A DNA stretch of 38,490 nt, from positions 1 through 38,490 of the forward strand of contig CAITNU010000016.1 of assembly GCA_903893865.1 (NCBI GenBank). Direction: 5' to 3'. A model generated the notes under the pieces. That model searched no databases. It saw only the letters and a list, made by a program, of their open reading frames with translations, and was not told the origin of the DNA. Positions 23,959 through 31,825 of the stretch are shown here, piece after piece. The translations under genes were made by a program, and so were the position numbers. Numbering within the stretch: position 1 is the stretch's first letter; each line of letters begins with the position of its first letter. Source of the DNA: an uncultured Microcaldota archaeon. GTDB lineage: Archaea > Micrarchaeota > Micrarchaeia > Norongarragalinales > Norongarragalinaceae.

Positions 23959-25130
23959 TCGAAAGCATTCGAAACGGCTTCAACGACGCGCTCGAATTCA
24001 TCGTCGGACAAAGACGGGTACAGCGGCAGCGAGACGCTCGCACGCGTCAAGCGCTCCGTTTTTTCGAAGCGCTGCCCGGGCAAAACGAATTTCTTGAAGA
24101 ATGCGAGCTCGTGAATAGCGGGAAACAATACGCTCGCGCCCACTCCGCCGCGCAAAAGTTTCGCGACCACGCTTTCCGCGCTTTTCTTTCCAGTCAAATG
24201 CAATACGTAGTGATGGAAAACGCTTTTCGCGTCGGCCGGCTCGCGCGGCAACTCAACGATTCCTTTTTTCTCGAGTTCTGCGAACCCAGCCGCATACTCG
24301 CCGGCTAGTCTACGGCGCGCCGCGATGAACGAGCCGAGTTTCTTCAACTGCTCGATTCCCATTGCGGCTTGCAAGTCCGTCATCTTGTAATTCGCTTTCA
24401 GCACGTCGCTCTCGCGTACGCTGAAAGAGCCTTTCCTCATCGCGTCGGCGCGCTTCCAATCGCACGAACGCGTTTCGCGCACGCGCTCAACGAGTTCCTC
24501 GTCGTTGCTCGCAACGGCTCCGCCTTCGCCGGTGCAAATTATTTTCGTAGCGTAAAAACTGAAGACGCTCGCGTCCCCGAACGCGCCGACTCGCTTGCCG
24601 TCGTACTCGGCACCGATGGCTTGAGCGCAGTCTTCGATTAAGAATAATCCTTCTTCCGAGCAAAGCTTCTTGATTTCGCGCAACCGCGCAGGCGTTCCGT
24701 TGTTGTGCACCGCGATTACCGCTGCGGTATTCTTGCGGATTAGAGGCGCGAGCGATTCCGGCGAAAGGTTTCCGTACTCGTCGCAGTCAACGAAGCGCGG
24801 CGTGTTCCCGCTTCGCAGAACGGCGTAAGCCGGCGCGGGGCAACAGTAAGAAGGCATTGCGACTTCTTTTCCGCGGATGCCGCGGGCTTCCAAGAGCAGT
24901 TGAATCGCTGTGGTTCCCGAGTTCACGCACGCCGCGCCGCGCGCGACGACGTGCTTCGCTAGCGCGGCCTCGAACTCCGCGACTTTGTCGCCGTAAGCGA
25001 CGAGCCCGCTTTTGATTACCGCGCGCACCGCTTTCTCTTCTTCCTCGTCGAGCGTGGGCCGCGAATGCGGAATAAACGATTGCGAAACTAACGATTTAAC
25101 GCCCGTGCCCGTTTTACTCAATTCAATCAC
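23955..25130 (-). CDS. DegT/DnrJ/EryC1/StrS-family sugar aminotransferase
   Basis: PLP enzyme converting a keto sugar nucleotide to an amino sugar. About 391 residues from GTG 25130 (TTG 25121 is an alternative). Motifs: PTLDEEEEKAVRAVIKSG near the start, NSGTTAIQL, DCAQAIGAEYDG (substrate and PLP pocket), SFYATK with the Schiff-base Lys, and TGEGG. The variant TRSCDWKRADAMRKG precedes YKMTDLQAAMGIEQL. The open frame continues upstream to 25241 but that part overlaps the membrane gene that ends at 25139. It is followed by the CDP-alcohol phosphotransferase (ATGA overlap). Keto substrate and regiochemistry (C3 or C4) are not determined; no dehydratase is in the same operon. Confidence 0.9.
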   Translation of the reverse strand: MIELSKTGTGVKSLVSQSFIPHSRPTLDEEEEKAVRAVIKSGLVAYGDKVAEFEAALAKHVVARGAACVNSGTTAIQLLLEARGIRGKEVAMPSYCCPAPAYAVLRSGNTPRFVDCDEYGNLSPESLAPLIRKNTAAVIAVHNNGTPARLREIKKLCSEEGLFLIEDCAQAIGAEYDGKRVGAFGDASVFSFYATKIICTGEGGAVASNDEELVERVRETRSCDWKRADAMRKGSFSVRESDVLKANYKMTDLQAAMGIEQLKKLGSFIAARRRLAGEYAAGFAELEKKGIVELPREPADAKSVFHHYVLHLTGKKSAESVVAKLLRGGVGASVLFPAIHELAFFKKFVLPGQRFEKTERLTRASVSLPLYPSLSDDEFERVVEAVSNAFE

Positions 25131-25138
25131 TTGCTCGA

Positions 25139-26623
25139 TTAGTCGTTTTTTGTTCGAAGCTTGAACACGTAATAGCAGTCGTTCTCGAATATTTTCTTCG
25201 CCGAACCCATATTCAAAGCTTTCGCATTCTCCGCACCGCACTTTTTTTTCGACGCGACAAGCAACTGCACTCCGAATTCGCTTGCCGCGCGCTTCGCGAG
25301 GCGAGGCACGTCCTTCGTTTCAGGTGCGATGACGAAGAAGGGGTATTTGCGCCACATGGTCGGCGAACCGCTCCCGAGGATTCTCTTGCCTGTAAACCAA
25401 GCGATCATCGAGCTCGCGCCGCTCAAGCACCAGATTTTTTTTTCGCGGCGACCGCGCAGGAATTCGATGCACTCAAGCAGCGAGTCGTCGCGCGCAAGTC
25501 CCTCCGCCTGTTTCATCTTGTCCCAAACTTTCTTGGTCGCAACGCCGGTCAAAGCAAACGCGGCTAGCGCAGCAGCCTGTACCCAAAAACCGTTGCTGAC
25601 TATGAACAAAGCGGCTGCGGGAAAAGACGCTAGAAACGAGTATTGAAGATAGCGGTGGTTTTCGCCCAGGAACGCGAACGGCTTCAGCGCCGTGAGAACG
25701 AAGAACGCGACGCTCGCGGCCAGCACGGTGCGCAACAAAGCGAATTCAGGCGTGAGCGCAGCCGCCGCTGGCGCCGTAACGTAGGGCGTCGTAACGTAAA
25801 AAGCCGCTGCGAAAAACACCCACGGATTGAAAACTATTTTCGCGAGCGAAAAGGCGAGCCAGCCCGCGAAGCCTAGGGTGCGGCGTTTCGAAATGTTGCG
25901 CCTCCAGAAATCGAGTATCGCCACGTGCGACTTCAAGATTTTGAAGTAAAAACCCCCGCTCGCGACTGCGGCGAGAACGAAGCCGCCAGCCAGAACGAGC
26001 GCATACGCCGCACTCCATTCGGCAAGGGACAGAATGACGAGTGAGAAGAAGGAAAACTGCGCAGCCATCTTGTGCCCCAAGAGGATTAACGCGAAAAGAA
26101 CTGCCGCAGCCAAGTAAAACCACGGGTTGTGCAACGCGGCGAGAAGGCAAAACAACAAAAACGAGTAAAGCAAAGCCGAAAACGGGCGCGCAGTAAGAGT
26201 GAAGGAGTCGCTGACCGCCGCAGCGGTGAAGACGAAGAAAGAGCCGGCGAGCAAGCTCGCTGCAACGTTTTGAGTCAGCCAAAACGTCGCGGCGATTACG
26301 AGCAGCGCATGCACCGCGTCGAGCGCGGGAGAAACGAAGCGCACTCGGGATGCGACGTTTTTTTCAGGCAGGAGCGCGAGCAAGTAGTGAAAAAGCGGCG
26401 GGTAATCGAAGGGTTCTTCGAGAACGCGCGTCTTCATATGTTCAGGCAGCTTCCAATTGTTTTCCTTTATTTCCTTCGTGTCCAAGAGAAAACCCCAAGT
26501 GTCGTTGCCGAAGAACGCGTGCTTGCGGCGCGGCCAAAGCCTAGCGAAGAAAATTGCGATTACGATTGCGGCTGCGCCCGCAGTCAGCTGTAAAAACGCT
26601 TGTTGAGTGACGCCGGAAAACAT
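25139..26623 (-). CDS. Polytopic membrane protein, probable GT-C glycosyltransferase
   Basis: 494 residues with about ten hydrophobic helices, then a soluble C-terminal part of about 120 residues. The first external loop contains FFGNDTWGFLLDTKEI and further on FDYPPLFHYLLALLP, which resembles the acidic first loop and the YPPLxxYL segment of ArnT/PMT-type lipid-phosphosugar glycosyltransferases. It could add a sugar from a polyprenyl-phosphate donor outside the cell. The soluble tail (KKIWCLSGASSMIAWFTGKRILG) is unassigned. ATG at 26623 is 25 nt from the TATA-like TTTTTTATAATC, without a ribosome site: a leaderless start. It precedes the DegT gene by 8 nt. Confidence 0.72.
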   Translation of the reverse strand: MFSGVTQQAFLQLTAGAAAIVIAIFFARLWPRRKHAFFGNDTWGFLLDTKEIKENNWKLPEHMKTRVLEEPFDYPPLFHYLLALLPEKNVASRVRFVSPALDAVHALLVIAATFWLTQNVAASLLAGSFFVFTAAAVSDSFTLTARPFSALLYSFLLFCLLAALHNPWFYLAAAVLFALILLGHKMAAQFSFFSLVILSLAEWSAAYALVLAGGFVLAAVASGGFYFKILKSHVAILDFWRRNISKRRTLGFAGWLAFSLAKIVFNPWVFFAAAFYVTTPYVTAPAAAALTPEFALLRTVLAASVAFFVLTALKPFAFLGENHRYLQYSFLASFPAAALFIVSNGFWVQAAALAAFALTGVATKKVWDKMKQAEGLARDDSLLECIEFLRGRREKKIWCLSGASSMIAWFTGKRILGSGSPTMWRKYPFFVIAPETKDVPRLAKRAASEFGVQLLVASKKKCGAENAKALNMGSAKKIFENDCYYVFKLRTKND

Positions 26624-26659
26624 AGCATTTAATTCTCAGTGGGATTATAAAAAAGCGTC
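26624..26659. promoter_or_regulatory. 36-nt divergent gap with two interleaved TATA-like boxes
   Basis: Minus strand TTTTTATAA (26653-26645) lies about 25 nt before the ATG at 26623. Plus strand ATTTAATT (26627-26634) lies about 29 nt before the ATG at 26660. Each box sits inside the other gene's box-to-start spacer, so both polymerases cannot occupy the gap together. Confidence 0.5.
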
Positions 26660-27961
26660 ATGTGCGCCTTCAACGACTCAGTGCTTGAAGCCGCGCGCGA
26701 GTTTCACGGGCGCGCGCGCCTTCCGCTGCCGCGAGCCGAAGGCCCCGTCGTCGAAGTAGCTCACCAACCGCTTTTCCTTCCTTCGCCTGGTTTCTTCGAG
26801 AAAATCGCTTTCGGGTGCTGGCTCGCGCAACGCCGCGGCGGCGTTTGCGCGTTCGGGTTTGTAGACGACGATTACGCGTTATTCCCGTCAATGTGGAGCG
26901 CGCGCTTGCCTGCGCGCAACAAGAACGGTTACGAGAAAATCGGTTTCGCCGTCGAGCCCCAGCGCAAATCTTTCTTCGTGTTGCCGAAGCCGAGCCTCGA
27001 GGAAGCGAACGCCGCCGCTGAAAAAACCGGTTTCGGTTTTTTGGTTGATTGCTGGAATAAAAGCGATTCGCTTTCCGACTTCAACGCCTTGACCGCCGCT
27101 AAAATCTGCGGTTTGCTGGGATTGAACGCGTTGTTTTTCGAGTACTCGCGTCTGCCTTCGGCAGCGCTCGATAAACAATTAACGTTCTTCGATGAACACC
27201 AACGCGAATTCGTTTCGGCGTTCAATGCCTCGCTGCGCAAGCGAAGGCTCGCCGGCGCCAAACCGATGGCTGAAAACGAGCTGCCGTTGTGGCGCGTGGA
27301 GCGAGATGGCACGAAAAAACAATTGCTGGTTGGAGAGAAGGCGGCGCAAGGCGAGCGCATCGCATTCAAGGCGGTGGCGCGCAACATCGCGTTCGCTTCG
27401 CTTCTCGGCTCGGGAGTTTACGTGTCGGGCGGCGGAGCGTTGTCGGAAGAACGCGGTTACGCGGGCGTAGCGCACGACGTTGCACAAGCACTCGGCGCAG
27501 TCGAACCGGAAACCGTTGTTTGGCGGAACAAGGACGTTTACCGTTCAAGCGAAGCTAGGGAAACTAGGGACTTGAACGGCCTCGAAAAGCAGGTGAGCGA
27601 ACTCAAGGCGTTGCTGCGCGCGGCAAAGGAAAAAGAGTCGGCGTTCCTTGCGGAAACGCGCGGAAGCGAAAGCGAAAACAAAAGCAAAAACGCGGGACTG
27701 GAAGCAGACTTCGAGACGCGGCGACAAACGTTGTTCGAAGAAAAAAAGAGGGCGGAACGCGAGTTCCAGAAAAAGCAGGTAAAATTCCTGGAAGTTAAGC
27801 GCGCGGCAAAAACCGAGAACTCGATTTTTTCCATTGCGGATTTGTTGAGAGTCGTAGACGCAGGACGCGTAAAGCGCGAGTGGTTTGCTTCGCTTGATGC
27901 GGCGAAGCCTGCGCGCAAAGAGTTTTACTTGGAATACGCGACTATGACGCGGTTCTTTTGA
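26660..27961 (+). CDS. Uncharacterised protein with HQPxFLPxxGFxxK motif and coiled coil
   Basis: 433 residues, no signal peptide or membrane segment. The N-terminal block VVEVAHQPLFLPSPGFFEKI followed by FGFVDDDYALFP recalls uncharacterised bacterial proteins with GHQPEFFHPG...K...DxD blocks, and more distantly BshC and WbqC proteins; a glycine-rich YVSGGGALSEERGYAGVA occurs near 255-270. Residues about 305-385 form a charged coiled coil (EKQVSELKALLRAAKEKES... KKRAEREFQKK) containing short repeats. The ATG has a candidate TATA element 29 nt upstream and no ribosome site, and the gene diverges from a GT-C-like gene. No function is assigned; a sugar-related ligase or transferase role is only a possibility. 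Confidence 0.65.
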   Translation: MCAFNDSVLEAAREFHGRARLPLPRAEGPVVEVAHQPLFLPSPGFFEKIAFGCWLAQRRGGVCAFGFVDDDYALFPSMWSARLPARNKNGYEKIGFAVEPQRKSFFVLPKPSLEEANAAAEKTGFGFLVDCWNKSDSLSDFNALTAAKICGLLGLNALFFEYSRLPSAALDKQLTFFDEHQREFVSAFNASLRKRRLAGAKPMAENELPLWRVERDGTKKQLLVGEKAAQGERIAFKAVARNIAFASLLGSGVYVSGGGALSEERGYAGVAHDVAQALGAVEPETVVWRNKDVYRSSEARETRDLNGLEKQVSELKALLRAAKEKESAFLAETRGSESENKSKNAGLEADFETRRQTLFEEKKRAEREFQKKQVKFLEVKRAAKTENSIFSIADLLRVVDAGRVKREWFASLDAAKPARKEFYLEYATMTRFF

Positions 27962-28017
27962 CTCGCACGCGCTTTCAACTTTCTGAATTTTCTGCTTGCC
28001 GTAAACCTGCGACTTTG

Positions 28018-28848
28018 CTACAACCAGCAGTGCATCGAGTACTGCGCGAAAAGCGGCGCCAAGCCCGCGCTATGGTACAACCGCGTGGCGGGGTTCTGCG
28101 TCTGCGTTCCAACCAGCACGAAACTCGTTTTGCCGTGGAACCAGGACAATGCGCCTTCGACCAGCCGTCGCCCGATTCCCTTGCGCGGCGTTTTGACTGC
28201 AATCAAGTCTATTCGCCCGAAGTGAAGGAACGAGTCGAACCCGCACGTCACGAATCCCTCAACTCCGCCGCTGGTGCGTTGTCCGCGTTCCCCGCGTTCG
28301 ACGAGCACGGTTTTTTTGTGCAGGCAGTCCGCAGCCCACTCCGCGAACAAGGAGTCGCTCTTAGTCTTCGGGAAGCGCGAATCCGCGTGAAAGTGGTCGA
28401 ACTGAAATGCGTTTGCTGCAATCGAGCGTATGCCGCGCTCGTCCGCCTGCGACGCCGCCCCGATTTTCGCCGCCTCGTTTGCCGTCTCCTCGAACTCAGC
28501 ACCATCGCGCGGCGCTCCTCCGAAAGTTGCGAGGCAATCCATTACTCTGAAACCAGCTTTCTCAAGCAACGCAGTTAGGCTAGCGTCGGACGCCGGCGGC
28601 CTAGCGAAAACGCATTTTGCCCCGTTCTTTTTCAGCCACTCCAACGCCGTATTCAAGTCTTTGGCGTTGGCGCGTGAATCCAAGTAGTCAATCGAGCCGA
28701 CGCCGACTCCGAAGTGCTTCGAATCCCACTCCCGCATTCGCGAGAAAAGCGTTCCGTTCGCGTGCAGTTTCGCGCACTCTTTTTTCAGGAACGCGGAAAC
28801 CAGTGCCGGCTTGGCTCCCGGGACGCGATAATACGCGGAGTCGATCAC
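28018..28848 (-). CDS. GNAT N-acetyltransferase, WecD/RffC-like
   Basis: 276 residues with two weak halves typical of WecD: an N-terminal part with MREWDSKHFGVGVGSIDYL (38-56; compare EWDSxFFG in the family) and a C-terminal GNAT domain. FQFDHFHADSRFPK is the substrate-loop block of TDP-fucosamine acetyltransferases, and IDLIAVKTPRKGIGRRLVEGA is the acetyl-CoA pyrophosphate loop (R/Q-x-x-G-x-G/A), followed by VGTQTQNPATRLYHSAGL. It should acetylate a 4-amino sugar nucleotide using acetyl-CoA. GTGA overlap (28845-28848) with the upstream DegT gene supports action on that enzyme's product. The 56-nt gap to the convergent neighbour holds nothing recognisable. Confidence 0.82.
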   Translation of the reverse strand: MIDSAYYRVPGAKPALVSAFLKKECAKLHANGTLFSRMREWDSKHFGVGVGSIDYLDSRANAKDLNTALEWLKKNGAKCVFARPPASDASLTALLEKAGFRVMDCLATFGGAPRDGAEFEETANEAAKIGAASQADERGIRSIAANAFQFDHFHADSRFPKTKSDSLFAEWAADCLHKKTVLVERGERGQRTSGGVEGFVTCGFDSFLHFGRIDLIAVKTPRKGIGRRLVEGALSWFHGKTSFVLVGTQTQNPATRLYHSAGLAPLFAQYSMHCWL

Positions 28849-30002
28849 GCGCGCCGCCTCTTAACGCGTTTAATCGCGCCAACGACTTTGCGCACCCCTG
28901 CTTCTCCAAGCGTTGGGTAGAGCGGTAGCGACGCCACGCGGTCGTAGACGCGTTCTGCAACCGGGAAGTCGCCGCGCCTGTAGCCGTACTTTTTCGCGTA
29001 GAACGGCTGTAAGTGCAATGGAATGAAGTGCACGCTGCACGCGACGCCTTCGGCCGCCATTTCCTCCACGAATCTTCCGCGCTCCATGAATTCCACGAGA
29101 ACTGGATACAAGTGCCACACGCGCTCGACGTTTTTGCGTTCGACGGGCAGCGTGAACCCGCCTACGTCGCCGAGCAGCTCCGAGTAAAGCGCCGCGAGGC
29201 GCGCGCGCTCTCGATTGAATTGGCGGAGTCTTTCTAGTTGCACGAGTCCGAGCGCCGCCTGCACGTCCGTCATGTTGCACTTGAACCCGGCTTCAGTCAA
29301 ATCGTAGTACCAAGAACCTTTCTTGTCGTAGCGTTTGAGCGCGTCCTTGCTTAATCCGTGCAGGCGCAGGCGTTTCGCGCGCTCAGCGAGAGCGCCGTCG
29401 GCGCACGTGAGCATCCCGCCTTCACCAGTAGTCATGTTTTTCGTCGCGTAGAAACTGAAGGCGGCGGCGTCGCCGAGAATGCCGACGTTTTTGTTCTCGT
29501 ACTTCGCGCCTACCGCGTGAGCGGCGTCCTCGAGCACGAAGAGTCCGTCGCGCTTCGCGAACGCGTTTACAGCGTTCATATCGCACGGGTGTCCCGCGTA
29601 GTGCACCGGAATCACGGCGCGAGTTTTTTCGGAAACTGCTTCCTTCGCCAGCGCGGCGTCGATGTTGAAAGTGTCTTCCTCTATGTCGCAGAACATGGGC
29701 TTCGCCCCAACGTGTTCTACTACGTTTGCTGTCGAAGCGAACGTGAAAGGAGTCGTGATTACTTCTTCGCCTCTTCCAATGTTCTTCGCCGCTAGCGCGA
29801 TGTGCAGCGCCGCCGTGCAGGAACTCAATGCCACCGCGTGATTTGCGCCGACGTACCTGCGGAATTTTTCTTCGAACTCCGCGGTGCGCGGCCCGGTAGT
29901 GAGCCAGCCCGAACGCAGTACTCTCGCGACTGCCGCCAGTTCCCTTTTTCCTATGGATGCCCTGCAGAATGGTATGTATTGCTTCAAAGCTTTCAACCCC
30001 AC
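28845..30002 (-). CDS. DegT-family aminotransferase, probably for a 4-keto sugar
   Basis: 385 residues. IPFCRASIGKRELAAVARVLRSGWLTTGP is split across the usual DegT N-terminus; DAAHAVGAKYEN, SFYATKNMTTGEGG (Schiff-base Lys) and WYYDLTEAGFKCNMTDVQAALGL follow. The last block is typical of PseC/ArnB-type enzymes that aminate 4-keto sugars. Start options are GTG 30002, TTG 29996 (TTGA overlap with the SDR stop) and TTG 29987 (MKQYIPFCRASIG), the last with GGGG 9 nt upstream. It stands between an SDR and a WecD-like acetyltransferase, which fits keto sugar to 4-amino to 4-acetamido sugar. Confidence 0.9.
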   Translation of the reverse strand: MGLKALKQYIPFCRASIGKRELAAVARVLRSGWLTTGPRTAEFEEKFRRYVGANHAVALSSCTAALHIALAAKNIGRGEEVITTPFTFASTANVVEHVGAKPMFCDIEEDTFNIDAALAKEAVSEKTRAVIPVHYAGHPCDMNAVNAFAKRDGLFVLEDAAHAVGAKYENKNVGILGDAAAFSFYATKNMTTGEGGMLTCADGALAERAKRLRLHGLSKDALKRYDKKGSWYYDLTEAGFKCNMTDVQAALGLVQLERLRQFNRERARLAALYSELLGDVGGFTLPVERKNVERVWHLYPVLVEFMERGRFVEEMAAEGVACSVHFIPLHLQPFYAKKYGYRRGDFPVAERVYDRVASLPLYPTLGEAGVRKVVGAIKRVKRRRA

Positions 30003-30970
30003 GGAACGTAGTTGTTGTACTTCCGCGACGACGGATCTGGGAACGCGCCTGCCTCTAGCGCCGCCTTCGTCTCGAGTATGCCGTCGGCGAGCCCTTTCGT
30101 CTTCTTAAAACCTAATGCCTTCTCGAATTTCACGAACGACACGCGGTACGAGCGCTGGTCCTTCGTTTCGTTGAGGTATTCGACCTGCGTGCCCGGAACG
30201 TTTTCAGCGATGAGTTCGCCGAGCCGCTTCAAGCGATAATTCTCGTTCGTGAAACCCACGTTGTACGTCTGGAACGCGACTTTGTCTATGGGCGCGTCGA
30301 GAACGTTCAGAAACGCGCCGACTATGTCGTTCACGTGCACGAACGGCCTCCAGCAAGCGCCGTTGAATATCTTGATTTTCTTTTGCGCGAGCGCCTTCCA
30401 AGTCAAGTAGTTGACGACTAAGTCAAAGCGCATGCGCGGCGACAATCCGTAAAGCGTGCCGAGCCGCAGTATCGTCGGCGAGAATCCTCCTGTGTCGAAA
30501 GCTAGCAGCACCTTCTCGCAGTCAATCTTGGTTTCCGCGTAAAGCGAAACCGGATTGAGCGGCGATGTCTCCGTTATTTCGGAGTCGCCTTCGCTCGCGC
30601 CGTAGACGCTGCAAGTGGACGCGAAAACGAAGCGCTCAATCTTTTTTTCACGGCACAAGCGCGAAAGCCGCAGCGTTGAAATCAGATTCGTTTCAGTCGC
30701 GGTGTCGGGCTCGGCTGCGCAGGCGGGGTCGCCGACTATGGAGGCTAAGTGCACAACCGCGTCGACTTTTTCAAGCGAGCGCGTTATGTCCGCGTAATTC
30801 ATGATGTCGCCTGCCTGCAACTCGAAGTGCTTGTTTCCAACGAGGTTTTTTACGGGCTCGACGCCGAACATCAGCTTGTCCACTACCAGCACGTCGTGGC
30901 CGGCTTCGAGAAGGCGCCGCGAAAGAATCGAGCCTATGTACCCTGCGCCGCCTGTAACTAGAACGCGCAT
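29993..30970 (-). CDS. Extended SDR nucleotide-sugar epimerase/dehydratase
   Basis: 325 residues beginning MRVLVTGGAGYIGS, the TGGxGxxG NAD-binding motif. The catalytic triad is visible in STCSVYG and SLYAETK (Y-x3-K). GLSPRMRFDLVVNYLT, WRPFVHVNDI and DQRSYRVSFVKFEKALGF belong to the WcaG/Gmd-like group of dehydratases and epimerases commonly found in O-antigen clusters. It is the first gene of the SDR-DegT-GNAT operon and would supply the keto sugar. The ATG at 30970 has AAAGGTGT 7 nt upstream, and that ribosome site is part of a four-fold tandem repeat. Substrate (UDP-, GDP- or dTDP-sugar) undetermined. Confidence 0.87.
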   Translation of the reverse strand: MRVLVTGGAGYIGSILSRRLLEAGHDVLVVDKLMFGVEPVKNLVGNKHFELQAGDIMNYADITRSLEKVDAVVHLASIVGDPACAAEPDTATETNLISTLRLSRLCREKKIERFVFASTCSVYGASEGDSEITETSPLNPVSLYAETKIDCEKVLLAFDTGGFSPTILRLGTLYGLSPRMRFDLVVNYLTWKALAQKKIKIFNGACWRPFVHVNDIVGAFLNVLDAPIDKVAFQTYNVGFTNENYRLKRLGELIAENVPGTQVEYLNETKDQRSYRVSFVKFEKALGFKKTKGLADGILETKAALEAGAFPDPSSRKYNNYVPWG

Positions 30971-30976
30971 GCGAAG

Positions 30977-31032
30977 ACACCTTTCAGGAAATACTTTTCA
31001 AGAAACGCTTTCCAATAAACACTTTCCAAGAA
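30977..31032 (-). repeat. 14-bp tandem repeat, four perfect-length units, in the SDR leader
   Basis: On the minus strand the units are TTCTTGGAAAGTGT, TTATTGGAAAGCGT, TTCTTGAAAAGTAT and TTCCTGAAAGGTGT (31032-30977). The last copy carries the ribosome site AAAGGTG of the SDR gene; the other three differ from it at that site (GGAAAGTG, GGAAAGCG, GAAAAGTA). A TATA-like TATTTAAAC (about 31056-31048) predicts transcription starting near 31025, inside the array. Confidence 0.85.
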
Positions 31033-31126
31033 ATGAGTCGGCGAAGTTTAAATAGCTAGCGGAGCGTAGCGAGCAACGGGCAAACGCATTAAAAAGAACG
31101 CGGGATAATATAACGAGGTGGAAGCC

Positions 31127-31816
31127 ATGCCTTGCAACTTTTCGTACTCGCACTACGAGAAAATACTGAAGGACGCGAAGCGCCTCGGTTATCGCATCGT
31201 AACCTGCGGGGACTTCGCTAAAAAACAGCCTAAGCCGCCGTACATCGTTTTGCGCCACGACATCGAGTTTTATCCCGACCGAGCGGCGGAGTTGGCGAAA
31301 ATAGAACGCAGGCTAGGCGTCAAATCCACGTATTTCGTGCGCTTGCACGCCAACGAGTACAATCCTTTTGGTTACAAGACTTACGACGCGCTCAAAATCA
31401 TTGCTTCCTGCGGACACGAGATCGGGTTGCACGAGGAGTCCACTGATTTTTCCAGAATTTTCCGCGAGGACCTCGCAGGCGTACTGCGCCGCGACAAAGC
31501 GGTTCTCGAACTCTTGCTCGGCAAGAAAGTGCGGGGATTCTCTAGCCATCGCGACTTCACCGGCTACGACAACCTGGCGCTTTGGCGTAAGAACAACCCG
31601 AAAAAATACGGCTTCGAATACCACGCATACGAGGACCGCTTCTTCAAAGGCGCCACTTACGTAAGCGACAGCCTCGTTTCATGGAAGTCCTACGAGAACG
31701 GCAGGCTCACGCACAGGAAAGACTGTCTTTGCAAGTACGTCGCGGAACGCAAGCCGCGCATTTACGCGCTCGTGCACCCGCGCGGTTGGCACCAGCACTC
31801 GTACCACACGCGCTAG
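31127..31816 (+). CDS. Polysaccharide deacetylase-like protein, small
   Basis: 229 residues from the ATG at 31127, chosen because GAGGTG (31115-31120) is 6 nt upstream. NodB-like motifs are reduced: VLRHDIEFYPD (motif 1 with a single H-D), GHEIGLHEEST (motif 2, H-x5-H) and FSSHRD; VHPRGWHQH near the C-terminus may supply the last His. Such short proteins occur in glycan clusters and are often called deacetylase-like hypothetical proteins. The replacement of the usual TFDDG by LRHDIE leaves activity uncertain, but HD-type motifs of this kind are also found in active carbohydrate esterase relatives. It diverges from the SDR operon and converges on the ECF-S gene 9 nt away. Confidence 0.75.
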   Translation: MPCNFSYSHYEKILKDAKRLGYRIVTCGDFAKKQPKPPYIVLRHDIEFYPDRAAELAKIERRLGVKSTYFVRLHANEYNPFGYKTYDALKIIASCGHEIGLHEESTDFSRIFREDLAGVLRRDKAVLELLLGKKVRGFSSHRDFTGYDNLALWRKNNPKKYGFEYHAYEDRFFKGATYVSDSLVSWKSYENGRLTHRKDCLCKYVAERKPRIYALVHPRGWHQHSYHTR

Positions 31817-31825
31817 GCTTTGGCT

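Noticed and set aside
25131-25241. Upstream extension of the DegT aminotransferase at 23955
   Set aside because: It would overlap the end of the membrane protein gene by about 100 nt with non-family sequence; homologues start near the PHSRP segment.
27958-28578. Plus-strand 206-codon frame after the uncharacterised gene
   Set aside because: It lies opposite the GNAT gene, whose motifs and GTGA coupling are clear; the plus translation has no recognisable features.
30977-31032. Riboswitch or CRISPR fragment upstream of the SDR gene
   Set aside because: Regular 14-bp tandem units with no conserved fold or spacers; a minisatellite explains it.
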